Of a DNA stretch of 23,763 nt, positions 19,975-23,763 are shown piece after piece (the stretch's first letter is position 1; the number at the start of each line of letters is the position of its first letter). Source of the DNA: Caulobacteraceae bacterium (GTDB lineage: Bacteria; Pseudomonadota; Alphaproteobacteria; Caulobacterales; Caulobacteraceae); assembly GCA_004144935.1 (NCBI GenBank), contig SDZP01000010.1, positions 1 to 23,763 of the forward strand. Reading direction: 5' to 3'. Under the pieces are notes generated by a model, which did not search any database, was not told the origin of the DNA, and saw only the letters and a program-made list of their open reading frames with translations. A program made the position numbers and the translations under genes.

Positions 19975-22900
19975 ATGCGTAGGATAGCTTATCTGGCTGG
20001 CGGATCGGCGCTGGCGATGGCTGCGGCCATCGGGTTTGGCGGCATCGCCGCGGCCCAGAACGAACCCACCGAGGTCGGTGAGGTCGTCATCACCGGCTCG
20101 CTGATCGCCGGCACCCCCGAAGACGCGGCCCTGCCGGTCGACGTGATCGGCTCCGAAGAGCTGGCCAAGCAGGGCTCGCCCTCAACGGTCGAACTGCTCA
20201 AGGGCCTGTCGGTCTCCAACGGCGTGCTCGGCGACACCAACCAGTTCGACGCCCGCGCCCAGGGGTCGGAAGGCTCCGGCTCGGTGAACCTGCGCGGTCT
20301 TGGCCCGACGCGGACCCTCGTCCTGCTTAACGGCCGCCGGATGCCGATCAACCCGTTCGCCCTCGCCGGCGCCGGCGCGGTCGACACCAACATCATCCCC
20401 TCGGCCGCCATCGGCCGGGTCGAAGTGCTGAAGGACGGCGCCGCCGCCACCTACGGCTCCGACGCCATCGCCGGCGTGGTCAACTTCATCACCAAGAAGA
20501 ACGTCGAGGGCGTCGAGGTTTCGGCCAGCTACCGCGCCATCGACGGGTCCGACGGTGACTGGACCGCCAGCGCCATCTGGGGCTGGTCCAACGACAGCGG
20601 CTCCGACGCCTTCATCTCGGCGGGCTACCAGCACCGGTCAGAGCTCTCGGTGACCGAGCGCGACTTCGCCAACCTCGACTACCTGCAAAACCCCGAAGGC
20701 GGCTGGACGGCGGCGGGCTCGCCCTCAAGCTTCATTCCCTTGGCGGCAACGACCACCGGGTTCCGCGACAGCAACTGCGCGCCCCTGGGCGGCTACGCCG
20801 GCTTCAGCGGCAACACGCCCGTCTGCTACGCCCACTACATCGAGTATGACAACCTCGTCGAAAAAGAAGACCGCCTCCAGATTTACGGCGAGTTCAATCA
20901 CGAGTTCAACGACACCACCAAGCTGCACATCGAGGGCCTGTTCGCCTCCACCGACGTGCCGGAATGGAAGACCTCGCCGTCGTACGCCCTGCTGGCGACC
21001 CCGACGGCCACCACCTCGCCGGTTCCCGGCCGCTACTTCGTTCCCGGCACCAACCCGGGCCTGCAGCGCTACATCGTCGATAACCCGACCCTGAGTAACT
21101 ACTTCCTGGCCAGCGGACTTTGCACCACCGGAGCGCTCCAGAGCCCCTGTGTCGGCTCCAACTCGGCGATCCTCGCCGCTGGCGCGCTGAACGTCGCCAA
21201 CCGCCCGCACCTACTCGGCGGCAACCCGATGTTCGACTACGGGGCCTCGCGCGGCAGCCGCACCTTCGACGCCTTCCGGGTGTCGGCGGAACTCACCGGC
21301 CAGTTCACCGAGGGCCTCAACTGGCAGGTCAGCGCCACCTATGGCGAGGAAAAAGGCACCCGCACCGGCTACGACACCATCGTCGGCCGCTACCAGCTGG
21401 CCCTCCGCGGCCTTGGCGGCGCCAATTGCAACGGCATCGTGGCCGGCAACCCGGGCTCGACCTGCGAGTACTTCAACCCCTTCTCCAGCGCCATTCCGGG
21501 CTCGCCGGACTTCGACCCCGCGCTGGCGAACAGCAAGGAACTGACCAGCTGGTTCTTCAAGAAGCTGAGCACCGAACAGACCACTGGCCTGTTCGTCGCG
21601 GAGGCTGTGGTCAGCGGCAAGCTGTTCCAGCTGGGCGGCGGCGACGCGGCTTGGGCGGTCGGCACGCAGTACCGCAATTCCACCTTCGAGGCGCTCTACA
21701 ACGACATCTCCAACCGCGCCATCAACCCGTGTCTCGATACCCCGATCAACGGCAGCACCGCCTGTGCGGCGCCGTCCGGGCCCTTCGCCTTCCTCGGCGT
21801 TGGCAGCGAAGCCTCCATCGAGCAGGCCACCTGGTCGGCCTTCGGTGAAGTCAGCCTGCCGTTCACCGACAGCTTCAACGTCTCGATCGCGGCCCGCTAC
21901 GAAGACATCCAGGATGTCGGCTCGACCTTCGACCCGAAGATTTCCGCCAAATGGCAGATTTTCGAACCCCTGGCCGTCCGCGCCTCGATCGGCACCACCT
22001 TCCGGGCTCCGGTGCCGAACCAGCTGAACGATGACTTCGTCACCTCGCTGCAGTCGATCAACGGCACCTTCCGGGCCGTCGATATCTACGGCAACCCGGA
22101 TCTGGAGCCGGAAACCGCCACCACCTACAACATCGGGCTCATCCTGAACGTCGGTGGATTCAAGGCGTCGGTCGACTACTTCAACTTCGACTTCAAGGAC
22201 CCGATCACCACCGAGCCGGTCTCCGGCCTTGTGGCCCAGGTGTTCCCCAATGGCATCGGCACGATTCCCAACCCCGCCAACCCGCCTGTACCGCCAACTA
22301 TTCCGGCCCAGGCCAACTGCGCCAGCCCGTTCGCGGCGCGCTTCAGCTTCTCGGGCGGCGCGACCTGCGGCTCCTTCGCCACGGCGGCCGCGGCGTCGGC
22401 CGCGATCACCCGGGTGCAGACCAACACCATCAACGGGGCCGGTGTGCAGACCTCAGGTATCGACGTGATGGCGGAATACGCCTTCGAGGACGTTGCCGGC
22501 GGAACGCTGACGGTCGGCGGCAGCGGGACCTATGTCATCGAGTACGTCACCGATGCCCTGGTCATCGACGGTGTCGAACTCAGCAAGTCGTTCGACGCGG
22601 TTGGCCTGCTGAACTATCAGACCACGGCCTACCCGCTGCCGCAGTGGAAAGGCAGCCTGTTTGTCGAATACAACAACGGGCCCCACAACGGCCGGATCAC
22701 CGTTCGCCACATCGACGGTTACACCGACCAGCGGATTTCGCCGTTCGCGGCTGGCACATATGCCACCGACGCGGCGGTCCGGACCCCTGCCGCAGCCATC
22801 AAGAACGGCAAGAACATCGACAGCTTCACCACGGTGGACTTCACCTACCGTGTGTTCCTGCCTTGGGACTCGACGCTGGCGATCAGCGCGGACAACATCT

Positions 22901-23004
22901 TCGATCAGGATCCGCCGTTCGCCCGTCTCGACCTCAGCTACGACCCCTTCACGGCGAGTGGCCTGGGTCGGACCTTCAAGGTCAGCATGACCAAGAAGTT
23001 CTAG
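19975..23004 (+). CDS. TonB-dependent outer-membrane receptor
   Basis: This encodes a 1009-residue outer-membrane importer that takes up a ligand with energy from TonB-ExbBD. A signal peptide ends AAA|QN after residue 27. A TonB-box-like stretch, GEVVITGS (35-42), comes next. The plug domain includes VNLRGLGPTRTLVLLNGRRM and DGAAATYGSDAIAGVVNFITKKN, typical of the receptors found in sphingomonads and Caulobacterales. The long beta-barrel ends in KVSMTKKF with the usual terminal Phe. There is no N-terminal signalling (STN) extension, so regulation by an anti-sigma pathway is unlikely. AGGGAGGG with 6 bp to ATG 19975 is a strong ribosome-binding site. The substrate is not readable. Its place behind the Entner-Doudoroff operon makes a sugar or sugar-derived ligand possible, but that is weak inference. 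Confidence 0.95.
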   Translation: MRRIAYLAGGSALAMAAAIGFGGIAAAQNEPTEVGEVVITGSLIAGTPEDAALPVDVIGSEELAKQGSPSTVELLKGLSVSNGVLGDTNQFDARAQGSEGSGSVNLRGLGPTRTLVLLNGRRMPINPFALAGAGAVDTNIIPSAAIGRVEVLKDGAAATYGSDAIAGVVNFITKKNVEGVEVSASYRAIDGSDGDWTASAIWGWSNDSGSDAFISAGYQHRSELSVTERDFANLDYLQNPEGGWTAAGSPSSFIPLAATTTGFRDSNCAPLGGYAGFSGNTPVCYAHYIEYDNLVEKEDRLQIYGEFNHEFNDTTKLHIEGLFASTDVPEWKTSPSYALLATPTATTSPVPGRYFVPGTNPGLQRYIVDNPTLSNYFLASGLCTTGALQSPCVGSNSAILAAGALNVANRPHLLGGNPMFDYGASRGSRTFDAFRVSAELTGQFTEGLNWQVSATYGEEKGTRTGYDTIVGRYQLALRGLGGANCNGIVAGNPGSTCEYFNPFSSAIPGSPDFDPALANSKELTSWFFKKLSTEQTTGLFVAEAVVSGKLFQLGGGDAAWAVGTQYRNSTFEALYNDISNRAINPCLDTPINGSTACAAPSGPFAFLGVGSEASIEQATWSAFGEVSLPFTDSFNVSIAARYEDIQDVGSTFDPKISAKWQIFEPLAVRASIGTTFRAPVPNQLNDDFVTSLQSINGTFRAVDIYGNPDLEPETATTYNIGLILNVGGFKASVDYFNFDFKDPITTEPVSGLVAQVFPNGIGTIPNPANPPVPPTIPAQANCASPFAARFSFSGGATCGSFATAAAASAAITRVQTNTINGAGVQTSGIDVMAEYAFEDVAGGTLTVGGSGTYVIEYVTDALVIDGVELSKSFDAVGLLNYQTTAYPLPQWKGSLFVEYNNGPHNGRITVRHIDGYTDQRISPFAAGTYATDAAVRTPAAAIKNGKNIDSFTTVDFTYRVFLPWDSTLAISADNIFDQDPPFARLDLSYDPFTASGLGRTFKVSMTKKF

Positions 23005-23028
23005 TCGGCGCGTTCCGAACTGGACGGG

Positions 23029-23061
23029 AAGGGGCGGTCTTCGGACCGCCCCTTTTCGTTT
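23029..23061 (+). terminator. Intrinsic terminator after the TonB-dependent receptor
   Basis: A perfect 11-bp stem, AAGGGGCGGTC / GACCGCCCCTT, is closed by a TTCG tetraloop and followed by TTCGTTT. It begins 25 bp after the receptor stop and lies between this gene and the convergent regulator. On the other strand no T tract follows, so it probably serves the receptor only. Confidence 0.92.
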
Positions 23062-23103
23062 GCGCGGGGGGCTTGCCCTGGCGTCTCAACAGGGCCGTCC
23101 GGT

Positions 23104-23763
23104 TCAGCGCGTGAACAGGCCCAGAAGCAGGGGCCGCACGAACAGGCCTGCGGCCTCGTCCTTCTCAAGGCCGGTCACCCAGGCCCCCATGGAGGCGGCG
23201 GCGTTGAGCAGGGCGTTGAGCATATGGGCGGCGACCAGCGGGTCGACCGGCCGGATCGATCCCTCGGCGATACCGTCGGAGATCATGCCGGCGAAACGGT
23301 CGGAGACCCGGGCATAGCGGTCCGATATGTCCTGCCGCACTTCGATCGGCAGGGCGGTCATCGACGAGCCGCGCAGCAGCGGTCCGTCTTCCGACAGCTG
23401 GAACTCGGTGAGGGCAGACGCCGCCGCCGCCAGCCGCGTCCACTGGTCGGCCTTCAGGTCGCGGGCGGCCAGCTGGGCGGCGCGCAGGACGGTGAAGGTG
23501 CGGTCGAAACAGGCCAGGACCAGGTCGTCCTTGTCCTCGTTGTGGTGGTAGAAGCTGCCCTTGGTGACGTTCAGCTCGGCCGAGATCTTGTCCACCGAGG
23601 CGCCGCGGTAGCCGCGCCGGTTGATCAACCGCGTCGCCGCCAGCAGGAAGGTCTCCTGCGCCAGGTCCGGACCCTCGCGGGCCGCCAGGCTGTCCATCGG
23701 GATCGCTTCCGGCTGCCAGACCGCTCCCTGGGGCGCCATGCCGTGCAGGAAGCCCGGCACCAG
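23104..23763 (-). CDS. TetR/AcrR-family transcriptional regulator (probably 5' partial)
   Basis: This is a DNA-binding repressor-type protein with 219 residues visible. The TetR helix-turn-helix is clear: ETFLLAATRLINRRGYRGAS, VDKISAELNVTKGSFYHHNE, then DKDDLVLACFDRTF; the remainder is the variable helical ligand-binding half. The stop is at 23104. The frame stays open to the window edge, and about 35 residues (including HGMAPQGAVWQPEAIPMDSL) precede the helix-turn-helix, more than usual. The gene may start outside the window, perhaps with a second TetR domain in front. Internal ATGs at 23760 and 23697 would give 218 or 197 residues, also acceptable for the family. It is convergent with the receptor gene, so there is no direct promoter link. 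The target and ligand are unknown. Confidence 0.9.
   Translation of the reverse strand: MVPGFLHGMAPQGAVWQPEAIPMDSLAAREGPDLAQETFLLAATRLINRRGYRGASVDKISAELNVTKGSFYHHNEDKDDLVLACFDRTFTVLRAAQLAARDLKADQWTRLAAAASALTEFQLSEDGPLLRGSSMTALPIEVRQDISDRYARVSDRFAGMISDGIAEGSIRPVDPLVAAHMLNALLNAAASMGAWVTGLEKDEAAGLFVRPLLLGLFTR

Overview
The window is GC-rich, densely coded chromosomal DNA from an alphaproteobacterium, most likely of the Caulobacterales (Caulobacter/Phenylobacterium/Brevundimonas group). This placement is inferred from a zwf-pgl-edd Entner-Doudoroff operon, a large TonB-dependent receptor of the type abundant in that order, a PiuC-type hydroxylase, a DUF4126-like membrane protein and Caulobacter-like promoter words. 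No 16S rRNA or other decisive marker lies in the window. No tRNA, rRNA, CRISPR array, transposase, integrase or phage gene was seen.

Left part (1-12139): the 3' part of rpoC ends at a strong intrinsic terminator. Three unrelated genes follow: a small HExxH protein (+), a TonB-like proline-rich membrane protein (-, tail to tail with it), and a secreted S9 serine peptidase (+). The str operon rpsL-rpsG-fusA-tuf comes next, with its own near-consensus promoter (7562-7590). It has stem-loops in the rpsL leader, between rpsG and fusA, and between fusA and tuf, and it ends at a terminator after tuf. The classical rpoC-rpsL neighbourhood is therefore preserved but interrupted by about 3.7 kb, and the S10 operon does not follow tuf.

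Middle part (12140-15393): a zinc-ribbon protein with a Gly-Glu-Arg repeat tail (-); a tightly coupled pair, PiuC-like Fe(II)/2-oxoglutarate hydroxylase and diacylglycerol-kinase-family lipid kinase (+); a DUF4126-like membrane protein (-); and a secreted CAP-domain protein (+), divergent from it.

Right part (15394-23763): zwf, pgl and edd form a compact operon (8-bp overlap, then a 5-bp gap). Their enzymes carry glucose-6-phosphate to 2-keto-3-deoxy-6-phosphogluconate. Neither eda nor glk follows. A 425-bp non-coding gap rich in inverted repeats leads to a 1009-residue TonB-dependent receptor with its own terminator. A convergent TetR-family regulator runs to the right edge, and its N-terminus may lie outside the window.

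Most of the window is conserved housekeeping DNA, and I do not see a clearly new system. The points most worth checking are the Met in place of the usual substrate-binding Lys in Zwf, the structured gap before the receptor, the stem-loops inside the str operon, and the poorly known pair of proteins downstream of rpoC.
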